From Halichoerus grypus (Eukaryota; Chordata; Mammalia; Carnivora; Phocidae): a DNA stretch of 64,000 bases. Where the stretch lies: NCBI RefSeq assembly GCF_964656455.1, contig NC_135718.1:127573093-127637092 (forward strand), in the 5' to 3' direction. Below are positions 23,316-34,739 of the stretch, piece after piece (within the stretch, counting starts at the first letter, position 1; every line of letters starts with the position of its first letter). The position numbers and the translations under genes are program-made. The notes under the pieces are model-generated. The model was given only the letters and a program-made list of their open reading frames with translations, was not told the DNA's origin and ran no database searches.

Positions 23316-23524
23316 GGGCGCCTGGGTGGCTCAGTTGGTTAAGCGACTGCCTTCAGCTCAGGTCATGATCCTGGAGTCCCTGGATCAAGTCCCGCATCGG
23401 GCTCCCTGCTCGGCGGGGAGTCTGCTTCTCCCTCTGACCCTCCCCCCTCTCATGTACTCGCTCTCTCTCATTCTCTCTCTCTCAAATAAATAAAAAAAAA
23501 AAAAAATTAAAAAAAAAAAAAAAA
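23316..23524 (+). mobile_element. Can-SINE, first of a tandem pair
   Basis: A full element with a long A-rich tail. The target site agaaatagtttgc flanks it at about 23303 and again at 23525. Confidence 0.93.
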
Positions 23525-23539
23525 AGAAATAGTTTGCAA

Positions 23540-23743
23540 GGGGCGCCTGGGTGGCTCAGTCGTTACGCGTCTGCCTTCGGCTCAGGTCATGAACCCAGAG
23601 TCCTGGGATCGAGCCCCGAATCGGGATCCCTGCTCCGCGGGAAGCCTGCTTCTCCCTCTCCCACTCCCCTGCTTGTGTTCCCTCTCTCGCTGTGTCTCTC
23701 TCATCAAATAAATAAAATCTTAAAAAAAGAAAGAAAGAAAGAA
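23540..23743 (+). mobile_element. Can-SINE, second of a tandem pair
   Basis: A full element with a (GAAA)n tail. The site agaaatagtttgcaa is repeated at 23525-23539 and 23744-23758. It entered the duplicated target of the first SINE in the same orientation. Confidence 0.93.
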
Positions 23744-24332
23744 AGAAATAGTTTGCAAAAGCTTCCCAGGAGGCTCTGATCAGCCCTGAACCTTGAAAAT
23801 CTCTGCCCTGGGGGTACATGGATGTACACGTTTTCCCAGAATCCAGGTCTTACAATACGGAATGTATGTGGATTTTCCAGTGGCTCTTAACATTTTGGGG
23901 ATCACAAATCCTTTTGAAAATCTGATTAAAACTGTGGATCTTCTTCCCAGAGACACAAAATTTTGCATATGCTTTTAGGGGGCTTGTAGCTCCTTTGAAA
24001 CCCATCAGATTGATCTTTACAACTCCCTATAAATTGCACATAAGCATTTAATAATCAGTTTCATCAATGGCGGGCCTGTTATCCTCATGAATAAGAATGC
24101 TGGCCAAGCCACCTCTCCCCGGAGCCTATGTGTGCCTTCCTCAGTCCTTGCAGACTGGAAGGCACAGGGACAAGCAACACAGGGACGAAGGGTTATTCCT
24201 TCCCTAGAAGGGAGGGAGTTAAAGCCCAGTGCTCACGCTCCCTTGATCAGATCCAGGGCCGACTTACAAAGTTCTAGAGCCCACATTTCAAGAAGGCATC
24301 TCCCCAGCCCATCTTCCCAGAAGCCACCTTAC

Positions 24333-24462
24333 CTTCCCGGCACCAATCACCTTCTCAGCCGCATAGACTGCCTGGCCACATCGGGGGCAGCGCTCGGATC
24401 CGCCAATCTTCTGTGCAAACTTGGAGGCATTGGGGTTGGTGGTGGGCCTATGGCCAGGGGCC
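24333..24462 (-). CDS. CSRP1: CSRP1 exon 4 (residues 94-137, linker and start of LIM2)
   Basis: The acceptor is TGCCCACGCAG|G. The first base completes Glu94, followed by [20 protein letters not shown], the inter-LIM linker, and the first half of LIM2 with zinc ligands Cys119 and Cys122. It ends at Lys137 in phase 0, with donor AAG|GTAAGG. Length is 130 nt. Confidence 0.97.
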
Positions 24463-25391
24463 CTGCGTGGGCAACGATGTGCGGTGAGACTAGTGGGGCT
24501 GGTCCCGAGTGGGCATGACCCTACCTTCATCTCACATCAGTAGGGGGCGGCTCTCCCAACCAGGACCTCCAGGGTGCTCTCCCACTTTACAGATGGACAG
24601 ACCCAGGCTTTCTGAACCTTCCACTCTTCACACAGCACAATGCTGTTTTCATCGAAGCATCCTACTGCCCTCCACCACTGAGTTAAAACACGGGCATCAG
24701 TGAGCAGCTCATTTGCTAAGAATTGCCCTCCTCTGTTCCCCATTCCTGCAGCCTGCCTATTAGATTCTTTCCAGGAGAAATCTGCTGACAAATCATTCCC
24801 TCTGGGGCAATGACCTTGGCTAAAATGTGCTCACTCATCTGTCATTTCTGTACATTCCCCCCAAGGTCAAGATGCTGGCCAGGCAGACTGCCAATAGCCA
24901 CTGTTTCAACAGGTCAGAGGTCAGTGGGTGCCAGTGAAACCCTGCCGCATTTCCAAGGAAGGGAGATGGCTGCCCCTTAGTGCAGGGGTGAGAGATGGCG
25001 AGAGAAAGAGGCAGGTGGGGCAGTGTTGTTACTTCTGAGCCTGGCTCTGCGCCCGTGGGACCCCCAGCCAGGCCACTGAGCCTGGGCTGGGGTTTCTCAT
25101 CTGAGAAAAGAGGACATTGGACCAAGTAATTCTTGGGGTCCCTCCACGCTCTAACCCCTCTGTAAATATAGGCTGCACTCTTCACACAGGGAAGAGCCTC
25201 GCTTGCTTTATTTCCCGTTAGACCCTCAGCAACTCTCGTCCTGACCCCCAGTGGGTGGCTCTAGGACTTCCTTGGAGATCAATGGCTTTCTGAACCTTCC
25301 ACGGCTGAACCAGAAGTGGTTGCAAATGTGTGCGACACGGGGGTGGGAGGGGAGACCTCAAGGAAGGGGGTGGCGAGACTCTCGTACTCAC
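24463..25391 (-). other. CSRP1: CSRP1 intron 3
   Basis: 929 bp with no SINE. A CTCF-like motif lies close to exon 4 at 24537. I see nothing else that can be named. Confidence 0.75.
24537..24551 (+). promoter_or_regulatory. CTCF-like motif
   Basis: TCAGTAGGGGGCGGC matches 14 of 15 consensus positions. It lies 75 bp from CSRP1 exon 4, within intron 3. Confidence 0.35.
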
Positions 25392-25560
25392 TCCTCGTGC
25401 TTGATGCCCAGAGACTCCCCCTTGTCGGTGCTCAGCGTGCCTGCACCCTGCCCGTAGCCATAGCCTTTGGGCCCGTACTTCTTGCCGTAACAGGACTTGC
25501 AGTAGATCTCCTCGCCATGCACGGCCACGGTGGTGCTGTCCAGATTCTTCTTGCAGACCA
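25392..25560 (-). CDS. CSRP1: CSRP1 exon 3 (residues 38-94, second half of LIM1, Gly-rich repeat)
   Basis: The acceptor is CCTTCCCTCCCCAG|TG, and A|TG forms Met38. It encodes the second zinc finger of LIM1 (Cys40, Cys58, Cys61; Cys37 is in exon 2), the nuclear-localisation-like KKYGPK (64-69) and the glycine-rich repeat [10 protein letters not shown]. It ends GAG GA|GTGAGT, splitting Glu94. Length is 169 nt. Confidence 0.97.
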
Positions 25561-26364
25561 CTGGGGAGGGAAGGGAGCATGGTGAGCTGGCAGTGGGGGG
25601 AGCTGCTTGCTCACTGCAACACCCCCCCCCACCCCCCCGCCTGCCGCTAAAGCTCTCAGGGCACTCTGAGAGAGAATATCCTGATCTTCCAGGAGCAGCG
25701 TGAAAATGGAAGTCAGATGGCCAGGGAGCTGGGAGCAGGGAGGGAGGGGATTTGCGTGGCCTCATTCTAGGAATGCCGGCCGGCTGAGCCACCTCTCGCA
25801 GGAGGCCACGTGTGCCTTCCTCTGTCCTCTCCACCCTCACCCCTCGCCAGGCTGTGGTGCACACCAGGGATCATCCGAGGCCACAGCCTAGGCTGACCCC
25901 AAGCCACAGGAAACCTGCTGAGGGCCTTCGCTCTGCTCTTGACAATGTATCCCAACAGGAAAGAAGAAAAAAGAAAGGAAGACAGTCCGGGTTTTCCTGC
26001 TTCCAGCAATGGACTCCTGAAGAAACAATCCATGCGTGCCTGGGGGGGCCGGGGCCGCAGGTGAAGTGACGCACTCAGAAGAAAAGAAAAGTTTCATATT
26101 TACTAAGTACCCAGCATGGTGGGCCTTGAAGTGAGATGCAGGATATGCTAATCACAACGAGATCTGGAGGTTCTGATCTCAGGAACCAGCTTGTCTTAGG
26201 AAGACCCGAGGTCAGACTCGGAAGAACTCCTGATTCCTGGGGTATCAGCAATTGGAAGGGGATGAGCTTCAGAAAGCCTGTGAGTCCCATATACCTTCCT
26301 GTGCCTGTCAGGGGGCCTGTGCCCAGCCATCCAGAGTGAAATGGTCGGAGCCTGGGGTCATGGC

Positions 26365-26750
26365 AGTCAGACTGCCCAAAATCAAATCTCAACTCTCTTT
26401 CTTTCCAGCTATGTGACGGGCAAGTTATTTTCCCTTTCTAGCCTCCATCTCTCCACTTGGTTCTTTTCGGGGGTTTTGTTTGTTTGTTTTTAATTTTTTT
26501 TTATTTTTTAAGTAATCTCTACACCCAACATGGAGCTTGAACTCACAACCCCAAGATCAAGAGTTGCATGCTCTACCAACTGAGCCAGCCGGGCATCCCT
26601 CGGTGTCTCCTTTTGTAAATGCAGACAATAATATCTACCCCAAAAGGTGGTGGGGAGAACTAAATAAGATCTTACATGTAAAGTACTTAGCACAATACCC
26701 TGTACACAGTAGGTGCATAATAAATGTTGGCTACTCTTATAAGTATTATG
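26365..26750 (+). repeat. MIR SINE split by a tRNA-derived SINE
   Basis: The 5' part ('ccagctatgtgacgggcaag') and 3' part ('cacagtaggtgcataataaa') flank the insertion at 26492-26600. Confidence 0.75.
26492..26600 (-). mobile_element. Short older tRNA-derived SINE
   Basis: A reverse copy of the same short type as at 16872: T-run, 'aagtaatctctacaccca', 'gaactcacaaccccaag', 'ccaactgagccagccgggc'. Confidence 0.87.
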
Positions 26751-27193
26751 TAAAGTTAGTATCACCAGGACACAAGGGAGGAGGAAGAACAGGCCCAGGC
26801 CTCAAGAGATCATATGCTCCCAACCCCCACCTACTTCTCTCAAGAGACTCATCCTCACTCTATCTGCTTATGTCTTATCCTACAGTCCCAATTTGGTTCT
26901 ATGATACTCCTTCACTATGGAGATTGGGTGTGCCCAATTGGACCATAGACTCAAACATGTCCTTCTGAAGAGGGAGCCTTCCAGAAACCACTAGAGGAGC
27001 CACGCCTCTCACCTCCCCCTGAGATGGCTCTCAGCTCAGCTCCATGCAACTTGCCATCCTCTTGCCTTTAATGGGTCTGGCCCTCCGCCAGCTCCTCTGT
27101 TACCCTGAGCCCCAGGTTGCAGACTTCAGACTAAATAAGGGCCCTCTAGTCCTGCCCTTGAGATCCTCACCCCATTCCAGTGTTCTGGGCAGC

Positions 27194-27203
27194 CCAAATA
27201 TGG
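27194..27203. promoter_or_regulatory. CArG box CCAAATATGG
   Basis: A perfect CC(A/T)6GG motif in CSRP1 intron 2. Confidence 0.4.
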
Positions 27204-29653
27204 AACTTCCCACCACCTCCCCTGGGGCTTAGCTCCTGGCAAGGAGGGAGAGGGAACAACAGGCCAAGGGCTCCAACATTCCCTTCTAGGGCGGGAAGTC
27301 AGGAGTTGGCCTGGAATTGCTTCCTGTAAGACCCAAGTTGAACTGGGAATTCCAAAACCAGAGGGAAGGCAGAAAGCAGAGACAAGAACAGTTGGGGGAA
27401 CAGAGGGCTCTTTTGAGTGATCTTGCCAGCAGGAGACCCAAGAGCTCAGCCCAGAGGAGACAGCAGGGCCTACCAGTCATTAACCTCCAGGTGGCTCCCT
27501 GCGGTGCCAACAGGGCCCTGACTTCCAGAGCTGGTGTGAAGACCACCCTGTCGGTTTCTGCCCTGCTTTTTCTCCCCCTGGCCCTCCTGCCCAGCATGGC
27601 CCACCTTCAACACCTTACCCAGGCCCTCCACCCTTCTACCTCCATCCAGGTAAGATAGTCTGGTCACCTGGAGGCTCTACCAAAGACTCAACTGAGGGGA
27701 ATTTTGAATGAAGGCCTAAATAAATTTCTACCAAATAATGTTGAGATAAAAAAAAAAAAGACTTAGGTATGGTTAGTTATGCATTTGTTGGAAAAATGTC
27801 CTTCCAGATGCCACAGGCTCAGTGAGGCCTTCTGATGCTATTTTGAAGTATGGGCAAGAGGCAGTCCCAGGTGAGAGGTCAGAGCCCCCCTCACCCCACC
27901 CCAAAACAGAGAGGGATTCTCTCTGGAAGGAAAACCAAGGCCCACAAAGAAGCTCACAGAATTAGCCAGAAGCCAGAAGCAGGGCCAGGTCAGAACCAAG
28001 CCTGATTTCCAGACCTGGCTGTTTTCTGACTGCCACAGGTCCCTTTCAGGCAGGCCAAGCCTGTGGGACCAAGAGGGTGAAAACTGACAACAAACTTCAG
28101 CCTGTGGGTGAGGAGATTCTGGTGTCAGAGGGCATGCAGGGCTTCTCTGAGCTTCCCCTGTGCACTGGGGTCCTGGAAAACAGTGCAATTTCATCAGTCA
28201 ACCACCATTAGGCCAGACCAGGTCTACTTTTCCACAGGGCTGGCTGTTCAACCCTGACCTGCCCAGGAGGGAGTTGGCTACAGCTCAGAGAAGGGCATGC
28301 AGCCTCAGGGTAGGCCCCCAACTGCAGAGCTGAGCTCTCCTGCCTGCTAGCTGGAGCTGGCCACCCCTACTGAGGCCACCGGAATAGACTTCAGGCCCTC
28401 TCTGTTCCTGCTTCCAGGTCAAAGGCCAAGCCCAGGGCAGAGGCCATTCTCCCTGACTCTGTTACATCATCTTGTCTTCCACCTGTCTGTCCCAGGCCCT
28501 CAGGAAAGGGAATGTAGGTGCCACACTGACTAGAAGCCAGAGCCAAGGACCCGAATGGTCAGAGGTCCAGACAGCAAGGGGACTATGGCCCTAATCCCAC
28601 CCAGGTCCATACTCTCTGAGCCTTAGGAAGGAAAGCGCCTTCAGAAGAAACTTAGGAAGGAACGTCCTTTGATTCTCGGGGTCATTCTGAATTCTTGAAT
28701 TCAAGCTGGACCCTTAATCACCCACTTCTCTGAAAGAGAGAAGCGATGCTCCTTCCATTGAAAAACAAATCATCAAGAACCTGCTGGGTGCTCAGTGCTG
28801 TTCTGGTACCAGGAATCAGCAAGCTGTGGGGACACCTGGTTGCCGGGACCTCTCTAAGCTCGGATACCCAGGAGCTGTGCTGGCCCGGAGACCCCAGGGC
28901 GACACGAGACTGCTCCCTATGGCTGTTACTTTCACAACACCCCCTCCCAGCCCTGCTCCCCAGCCTGACTTTCCACAGCTGTTTCTAATCCTCCACACCC
29001 CTTCACGCCCTGCCCCAGGCCTGCTCCCTTCTTCCTATGCCACCCCCTGAATTCCTGCCTTCCCCCAACCGCCACCAACAGCTACTCCTCCACGAGCAGG
29101 ACCGAGGCCTCTCAGCTGCCTCTGTAGTGATTAAGCAACATGTGAGAGCAAAGACCGAAGCCCTATAGACCCCAGCAGCCCAGACCCTCTTCCTGCCAAT
29201 GCTGAGCCCTCTGAAAAAATAAACGGCTTGAAAATTCCTAAGTGCAGTGAACTGCTGATAACAAGAAGCTGCTGTTTGCGGCCTCCTCTGTGGGCTACGG
29301 GCCAACAAGGCCCCACTGGGGCTCATTTACTCCTGTTCATCAGATGCAGCCCTTGGGTGGCCATTCCAGCTGGCTGCGCAGGGTGTGGGGGGGCCCCTGC
29401 TGCCCTGTGCTGGGTGCCTCCCAGCTGGGTGGCCCAGAAGAGATCTGGTGAACATCCAGTGACCAGGTGGCCCTTGGTCCATCTGGTTCCTACTCTGGAT
29501 CACAAATCACCTGGGAACAAAGCGGCCATGGACACTCCCAACTTTGCTTCATGTGATACGGGATGGATGGGACCCCCTTCCCTGGATCTCTCAGACGGGC
29601 TATGAGGTCTCCTTTATGTCACCACATCATGTTGTCTGCAGCTCCCTCAGCAG

Positions 29654-29715
29654 CGCGTGCGTGTGCGTGCGTGTGTGTGTGTGTCTGTGTGTGTGTGTGT
29701 ATGTGTGTGTGTGTC
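29654..29715 (+). repeat. GT/GC microsatellite
   Basis: An alternating purine-pyrimidine run, mostly (GT)n with interspersed GC steps. Confidence 0.9.
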
Positions 29716-29784
29716 CAGGGCAGTGTCCGTCATTTAGCGAACATTCGCAGTTGCGTTAAGTACTTTGTTTTCCAAGCTTCTTTC

Positions 29785-29950
29785 TGTTCGTTCTGACAAC
29801 AACCCCATGAGGTAAGTATTATTAGCTCCCCTGTAATCGTGAGAAAACTCAACCAGGGAGAAACCGAGTAACTTGCCCATCAGCACACGGATAACCAAAA
29901 CTGAACTCAGATTCAAACCCTGCCCGACTGGCTCCAGAAACCCAGGACTT
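29785..29950 (-). repeat. MIR SINE
   Basis: Reverse MIR segments 'ctgacaacaaccccatgagg', 'gagtaacttgccca' and 'gattcaaaccctgcc'. Confidence 0.75.
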
Positions 29951-30411
29951 AACTAAGACATTCCCCTGCCTCCGACTCTGTCTGCCCTCACGGAAAACTC
30001 CTCTTCCTCTGACCAGGACCCTCTGTTCTGATCACAGTGAACCAAATCATTTAGAAATGGGGGGCGGGGCGCCTCCTCGAGGCACCACTTCCTGGGTGCT
30101 CTGAAAACACCGTTGGGGTCAAGGACTCCTGGAGCCACTTGACGGCTCCCAGCTGCTTGCTGTCTGTTGCCCGGTTTCCTGCTCACCCGGGCTTGTGATT
30201 CGAGCCAGCTCCAGGTTACTGGGGGTGGATGTCAAAGATCTGTTTGCTCATCGTCCCCTTATCCCAGGCTGTTGGAGCAAAATGGGAGGTGAGGGAAGTG
30301 ACCAGGCTGGCCCAGAGGGGCTGAAGAAGGGAGAACCCAGCTCTTCCTCCAGGCTCAGTGTCCCCATAAAGTTGCAACCTCTCTCACCTTTTAACAAGGG
30401 ATCATTTGGGT

Positions 30412-30421
30412 CCAAATTTGG
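30412..30421. promoter_or_regulatory. CArG box CCAAATTTGG
   Basis: A perfect SRF consensus in CSRP1 intron 2, about 350 bp past exon 2. Confidence 0.45.
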
Positions 30422-30773
30422 GTAAAACCTTGGGCCCAAAGTGGTTTCCTCTTAAATGATGGCATTGTGGCAGGGAGAGAAAGAGAAAGCAGAGTGGAAA
30501 GTTTCCCTAAGCAAGTCTGGAAGCTTGGCACCCCGCCCCAGAGCGGCTGCCACCCCCACCAGCTCTGGCCAGTTCTTCCCCTTAGAAAGCAGCTTCTGAG
30601 CGGAACAAAGAGGCCTGTAAGTGCTTCCCTCCCCAGCTGTGCTCCAGCCAAATGTCAAGCTGTTTACATCCCATGGGGCCCGTCCCCTGCGGTGTTGACA
30701 GGCCCAGCCTGTGGGGGCAGGCCCCGTCCCAGTCCCCACGGCAACAGTGGCAGGGCCCGGGGCGCATACTCAC

Positions 30774-30885
30774 TGCACAGGAAGCAGGATTTATGGAAGC
30801 TACTGCCTTCGCACTGAACCTCTTCCGCAAAGTAAACCGTCTTCTGGCACACCCCACATTTCTTGCCTCCTCCCCAGTTCGGCAT
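30774..30885 (-). CDS. CSRP1: CSRP1 exon 2 coding part (residues 1-37, start of LIM1)
   Basis: ATG at 30885-30883. It encodes [20 protein letters not shown] and the rest of the first zinc finger of LIM1, with ligands Cys10, Cys13, His31, Cys34 and Cys37. The donor is TGC A|GTGAGTATG, and the A starts Met38. The exon begins one base before the ATG at acceptor CAGTTTCAG|G, so almost all of the 5' UTR lies in exon 1. Joining exon 1 (…CCAG) to GATG puts A at -3. The five coding exons sum to 193 aa, the standard length for CRP1, and all 16 LIM zinc ligands are present. Confidence 0.97.
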
Positions 30886-31697
30886 CCTGAAACTGGACCC
30901 AGACAGGGAATTAGTTTTACGGGGAGCTGGAGACCCAGACTGCCCGTGACGGGAGAACCACAGGCAGACCGAGGATGGCAAGAGGGCAGGCAGGGCACCT
31001 GTGGGGCCCCCAGTCCTGGCTGGGCACTTCCTCCTGATGGTTCTCCACGTCCTTCTCACACTGCCACTCGGGGGCTCCCTGCCCCAGTGCCAGCAACAGA
31101 CAGTCACTGAGCCACTGCTGTATTTTCAGCCTGGGGCCAGGCACTCTAATATAAATAAGCATAAGATACCGGCTCTCCAAAGGAGGCTGTGGAAGCAAGA
31201 CATTGAACCCTCTGCTACGTGCATCGACAGGGATGAATCTCACCAAGGTCTGTTTGAGCCAAAAGAGCAGATATACTAGAATTCACAAAACACAGATCAT
31301 CTGTGGGAGGTTCACAGACAAAATTCATATTGTCAAGGGATGAACCCACGGGTGGAAAAGTTATAAAGAAAAAGCAAGGGAAGATGATCACAAACTATTA
31401 TCTTAGACTTGTTACCTGTAAGACAGGGAAAGGCCCAGAGCTGTGTGGGGGTCTCCAGAGCAGCTGCTAAGGCGCTGACAATATTTTTTCTTAACTTGGG
31501 TGGTTGTCCCATGGGGGCTCACTTTACAATTATTCTTTGAACTATACATGAAGGTATTATATGCTCCTTTATATGTAAGATACAGCTCACCAAAAAAAAC
31601 CCCAGAAATTTTTTTAAGCTGGGGGGGGGTGGGGAAGGGGTAGGCACACAAGGCACAGTTCTCCAGCCTTAGAGCCCTTTAGAACCGGGAGTGCACA

Positions 31698-31888
31698 GGG
31701 CACCTGGGTGGCTCAGTCTGTGAAGCATCTGCCTTTGGCTCAGGTCATGATCTCCAGGTCCTGGGATCGAGCCTGGCATCAGGCTTCCTGCTCAGTAGGG
31801 AGTCTGCTTCTCTCTCTCTCTCTGCCTCTGCCCCTCCCCACTGCTCATTCTCTCTCTCTCAAATAAATAGATAAAATCTTTAAAAAAA
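31698..31888 (+). mobile_element. Can-SINE in CSRP1 intron 1
   Basis: A full element with head GGGCACCTGGGTGGCTCAG and tail AAATAGATAAAATC. The target duplication is weak. Confidence 0.92.
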
Positions 31889-31970
31889 ATTTGGGAGTTC
31901 AGGGGGGCTTCTGCAAAATCAGATTGACCAGCGCCACCCCAGACCCCAGGGGAAGTACAGGAATCTAGAT

Positions 31971-32175
31971 ATTTTTTAAAGATTTTATTTATCGATTTGA
32001 CAGAAAGAGCTCAAGCAGGGGGAGCAGTGGGCAGGGGTAGAAGGAGAAGCAGACTCTCCGCTGAGCAGGGAGCCTGATGTGGGGCTCGGTGCCACTCAGG
32101 GTTGCATCCCAGGACCCTGGGATCATGACCTGAGCTGAAGGCAGATGCTTAACCGACTGAGCCACCCAGGCGTCC
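31971..32175 (-). mobile_element. Can-SINE in CSRP1 intron 1
   Basis: A full reverse element. The target duplication caggaatctagat (31958-31970) has one change on the right (caggaatctggat, 32176-32188). Confidence 0.93.
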
Positions 32176-32264
32176 CAGGAATCTGGATTTTTAATAAGCA
32201 CCCCAGGTGAGTCCAAAGCGGGCAGCCTGAGACCAACTTTGAGATGCTCTAGGTATTGGTTCTG

Positions 32265-32495
32265 AGTTGAGGTCTTGATACCAGACAGGTTGGGTCCAAT
32301 TCTGAACCCCACTCACTGGCTCTGTGTGCCTTGGGCAAGGTAGTTGTCTTTCTAAACCTAGATTTCTGCATCTGTAAAATGAGGATAAAAACAAAAGCTA
32401 TTTCACAGATTTTTTTCTGGGGATAAAATGAGGTCTGGCATGTCAAAGGCATGGTACGGTGCCTGGCCTATAGTTAGTGTTCACTAATTATTATT
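32265..32495 (+). repeat. MIR SINE
   Basis: Segments 'cactcactggctctgtgtg', 'gcatctgtaaaatgaggat' and 'ggtgcctggcctatagt' are seen. Confidence 0.75.
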
Positions 32496-32715
32496 ATTTT
32501 TAAAGATTTTATTTATGTATTTATTTTTTTTAAGATTTTATTTATTTGAGAGAGAGTGAGTGAGAGAGAGAGAACGAGAAGGGGGAGGGGCAGAGGGAGA
32601 AGCAGATTCCTCACTGAGCAGGGACCCTGATGTGGGACTCGATCCCAGGACCCCGGGATCATGACCTGAGCCGAAGGCAGATGCTTAACGACTGAGCCAC
32701 CCAGGGGCCCCTGCA
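32496..32715 (-). mobile_element. Can-SINE inserted at the end of a MIR
   Basis: A reverse element with a duplicated AAGATTTTATTTAT tail segment. The target duplication ttcactaattattatt is at 32480-32495 and 32716-32731. Confidence 0.93.
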
Positions 32716-33719
32716 TTCACTAATTATTATTAACGCAGGAGTCCAAGACTGCAGGAGAGGCCGTGCTCCAGGTTGGTACTGATGCCCCAGAGAGCAGCAC
32801 AGCAGGTACATGCCATGGAAACTTGGAGAACAGACACCCCCTCAGGCTGATGGGGTCAGCGTCTCTCCTCCCATTTCACTCCTCCATTCAACAGACATGC
32901 GACTGAAGGAGGAAGATGACAGAAGCTCACGGAGGGCGGGGTCCTGTGCAAGGTACAGGTGACCGTGGGTACAGGACGGGGGATGAGGTAGCTCAGGATG
33001 CGGTGAGTATAGGATGATGCGGGGTGCTGGAAATGAAGGGGGACCTTGCCAGAGGGGTCTGTTGCCTCAGGACGCAAAGGAGCCTAAGGAGAAAACTCAC
33101 CAGTTTTCTGTATCAGGAAATGTTGAAAACAGGGATGTGTTATCCAGAGCCCACCTTCCTGGTGGCTGCAGCTAGAATCAATGTCAAGGACAGAGGGAGA
33201 CATGGTTTCCACTGCTGGAGAGCTTCCCATCTGACTGTGGACACAGGCCTCAGCTCAAGAAGAAAGTCTAGGTCATGTTCACAATGGAGTCCCCACGCCC
33301 TGCTCAGCACCTGGCATACAGGTGTTCCTACAGGCGATCAGGAAGTAGTTGAGGAATGAACGAAGGATGCTCTCATACTGAAAACCACAGCCAGGGCCAA
33401 GTTCTCTGTGTCGGGGCATCTCAGCAGAGCCTAGGACCCAGCAGAGGTGCACAGTCAGTGCGTGCGGGCTGACAAGCAGGGTTTCACGTGGGGAAAGTGG
33501 TGTGGGTGGTGCTGCTCTTCACGGGCACTGGGGCTCGAATATCACAACGATCACGGGGATTTTCAGCAAGGTTTTGTCAAGCACATTTTCACTCCCTCTG
33601 CTTTGCTCCCATATCCGAAAAGCTGGGGTTCCCTTGGGTCCCACCTTGGCCCCCTTCTGTCAAGAACTTCCATACCCCTCTGGCCTTGGCCTCTCCCCTG
33701 AGCCCAGGCTCACACATCT

Positions 33720-34710
33720 AATTTCAGTGAGCATCTCCACCTGGATGGTCCACAAGTACCTCAGATTCAACGTGACGGACCTGAACTCATTGCCTTTTCT
33801 CAAACTTATTCTTTTTCTCGACTTTTCCATTTTTGCTCATGGTACCACAACCATTCTCTCCATCACAAAGGAATTATCCCACTCCTGAGATTGTCGAGGG
33901 GCTCTTCCCCCTCCCATAGCTGCACCCTTCTGTGTGCTCCCTTTTACCCACTCACCCCCGAAACCAGTGCTGAGCCCTTTAGACTCTCTCCTCTCCATTC
34001 TTCTTCCCACCACCCTACCCCAGCCTCCCCACCTCTCCCTCACGCAGCCCATCCCTTGCCGGCCCCCTGGAAAAGGACACCACGCCATATACACCTGTTT
34101 CTTGGCAACTACCCGATTATCAGCCATGGCACATGGCCTGGACCTAACCTAAGCAGCCAAGGTTATTGGCTCAAAGACGGGCCAGCTAAATATTTCAGAC
34201 CAATAAGATAGGAGAAGGCAGTTCTAGGCGCTCTGGAAGAAAAAGCATCCCGATCTTTTGAGAGAACTTCCTGGAAACAAGTCCCTCTTCCCCCAGTGAG
34301 GAGAGGGCTCTGAGATTGTTGTCCCAAGGGAGACAGGCAGTTCCGGGATGAAGCTGACAGCAGGGAAGACAGAGCTGAGAGACAAAAGAAACTAAGTCTG
34401 CAATGCATCATTAAGCCACCAAATTCAGCCAAACCTAAAGGTCAATCTATCTCTGAATTTTCCAGTTAAACAAACCAACAAATTCCCTCTTTACAATTGA
34501 ATGCATCCCCAGAGAGACAGCAATTATGGTCATGCTGCTTCTGGAATCTCCTTCCTCTTCCATCCCCACTAGCAGCTGCTAGATCTTTTTTGTGGAGGGC
34601 ACCCCTGCTCAAAAACCATCAGTGACTCCCGGCTACCTGAGAGTAACCACACCCCTCACCTTGAGATTCTCCCCTGCACAGTTTCCTTTCCCTGCTGTCT
34701 CCTGTTACCC
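33720..34710 (+). repeat. L2-like LINE pieces with other diverged repeat between
   Basis: Positions 33740-33860 ('cacctggatggtccacaag', 'gaactcattgcc') and 34510-34710 ('ccatcagtgactcccggct') resemble the L2 3' half. The middle (about 34100-34470) looks like another old element I cannot name. Confidence 0.45.
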
Positions 34711-34739
34711 TGCCTCACCCATCAGCGGGGCTGGTGACT

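Larger units (their letters stand above)
20294..24332 (-). other. CSRP1: CSRP1 intron 4
   Basis: It holds four Can-SINEs (21844, 22446, 23316, 23540), a MIR in reverse (about 22230-22430), a MIR in forward orientation (about 22750-22915) and a CArG box at 21304. The rest (20300-21800 and 23760-24330) shows no gene. Confidence 0.75.
25561..30773 (-). other. CSRP1: CSRP1 intron 2
   Basis: 5.2 kb. It holds a MIR split by a short SINE (about 26365-26750), a reverse MIR (about 29790-29950), a GT repeat (29654-29715) and two CArG boxes (27194, 30412). Roughly 26800-29600 looks unique with no SINE; I see no exon there. Confidence 0.75.
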
